In this document: piece by piece, positions 5,196-5,221 of the stretch
Layout of the letters: each line of letters opens with the position of its first letter
Position numbering within the stretch: position 1 is the first letter of the stretch
Source of the DNA: an uncultured Lachnospiraceae bacterium
GTDB lineage: Bacteria; Bacillota; Clostridia; Lachnospirales; Lachnospiraceae
DNA length: 5,221 nt
Reading direction: 5' to 3'
Assembly (NCBI GenBank): GCA_905203555.1
Contig: CAJKWK010000089.1
Location: 1 to 5,221 of the forward strand
Notes under the pieces: model-generated
What the model saw: the letters and a program-made list of their open reading frames with translations, nothing else
The model's database searches: none
Told to the model about the DNA's origin: nothing
Made by a program: the position numbers and the translations under genes

Positions 5196-5221
5196 GGGGG
5201 ATAATTTCTCGCAATTCTATA
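5196..5221 (-). repeat. Right terminal repeat, inverted relative to the left copies
   Basis: Read inward from 5221 it gives TATAGAATTGCGAG followed by AAATTATCCCCC. TTGCGAGAAATTATCCCC matches the inner left copy (109-126) at 13 of 18 positions. Two weaker AATT...TCTCC-like units follow inward at about 5188-5177 and 5176-5163, so this end may also hold several binding sites. Confidence 0.5.

Larger units (their letters stand above)
1..5221. mobile_element. Tni/Tn7-like multi-protein transposon, probably end to end, with a nested IS
   Basis: A minus-strand operon encodes a zinc-ribbon protein, a DDE transposase with Mu-type C-terminal barrel, an AAA+ ATPase and a small unknown protein. It is bracketed by related sequences in inverted orientation at the two window edges: without gaps, 8 of the first 11 bases agree (TATTGATTCGC against TATAGAATTGC read from the right). 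A second copy of the left repeat lies at 108-126. Known relatives (Tn552, Tn5053, Tn7, Mu) use a DDE recombinase plus ATPase acting on several binding sites at each end, so gene content and end structure agree. About 1.8 kb (141-1936) is a later IS1182-family insertion, leaving roughly 3.4 kb for the original element. Exact tips and the target duplication cannot be fixed because no flanking DNA is given. Confidence 0.6.

Overview
The window looks like one whole insertion element from a low-G+C Gram-positive anaerobe. Gut Clostridia of the Lachnospiraceae type are most likely, judging by strong GGAGG-type ribosome binding sites, moderate A+T-rich codon use and the protein families seen. This placement is an inference, because no host gene is present.

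The main content is a leftward operon on the minus strand, read from right to left. It holds a zinc-ribbon/helix-turn-helix protein (4997-4401), a Mu/Tn552/TniA-type DDE transposase (4320-3052), an ExeA/TniB-type AAA+ ATPase (3059-2256) and a 110-residue protein of unknown function (2246-1914). The second and third genes overlap by 8 bp, and the third and fourth are 9 bp apart with the ribosome binding site touching the stop codon, so the last three genes look translationally coupled. A promoter (TTTACC-16-TATAAT) lies at about 5117-5090. The set resembles the TniA/TniB/TniQ or TnsB/TnsC/TnsD logic: a DDE recombinase, an ATP-dependent regulator and a zinc-binding candidate target selector.

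The two window edges carry related sequences in opposite orientation (1-26 and 5196-5221). A second direct copy of the left repeat lies at 108-126. This is the multi-site end architecture expected for a Mu/Tn7-like transposase, and it suggests that the window starts and stops at or within a few bases of the element's ends. No target duplication can be seen inside the window.

A second, unrelated and visibly more A+T-rich element is nested in the left part: an IS1182-family insertion sequence (141-1936) with matching terminal inverted repeats and one 524-residue transposase on the plus strand. It landed at the 3' end of the 110-residue gene and replaced that gene's last codons. It also placed a strong hairpin just after the new stop codon. 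Hairpins near both IS ends flank its transposase gene.

No rRNA, tRNA, CRISPR array or obvious cargo gene was found. The element appears to carry only its own mobility functions plus the small unknown gene.
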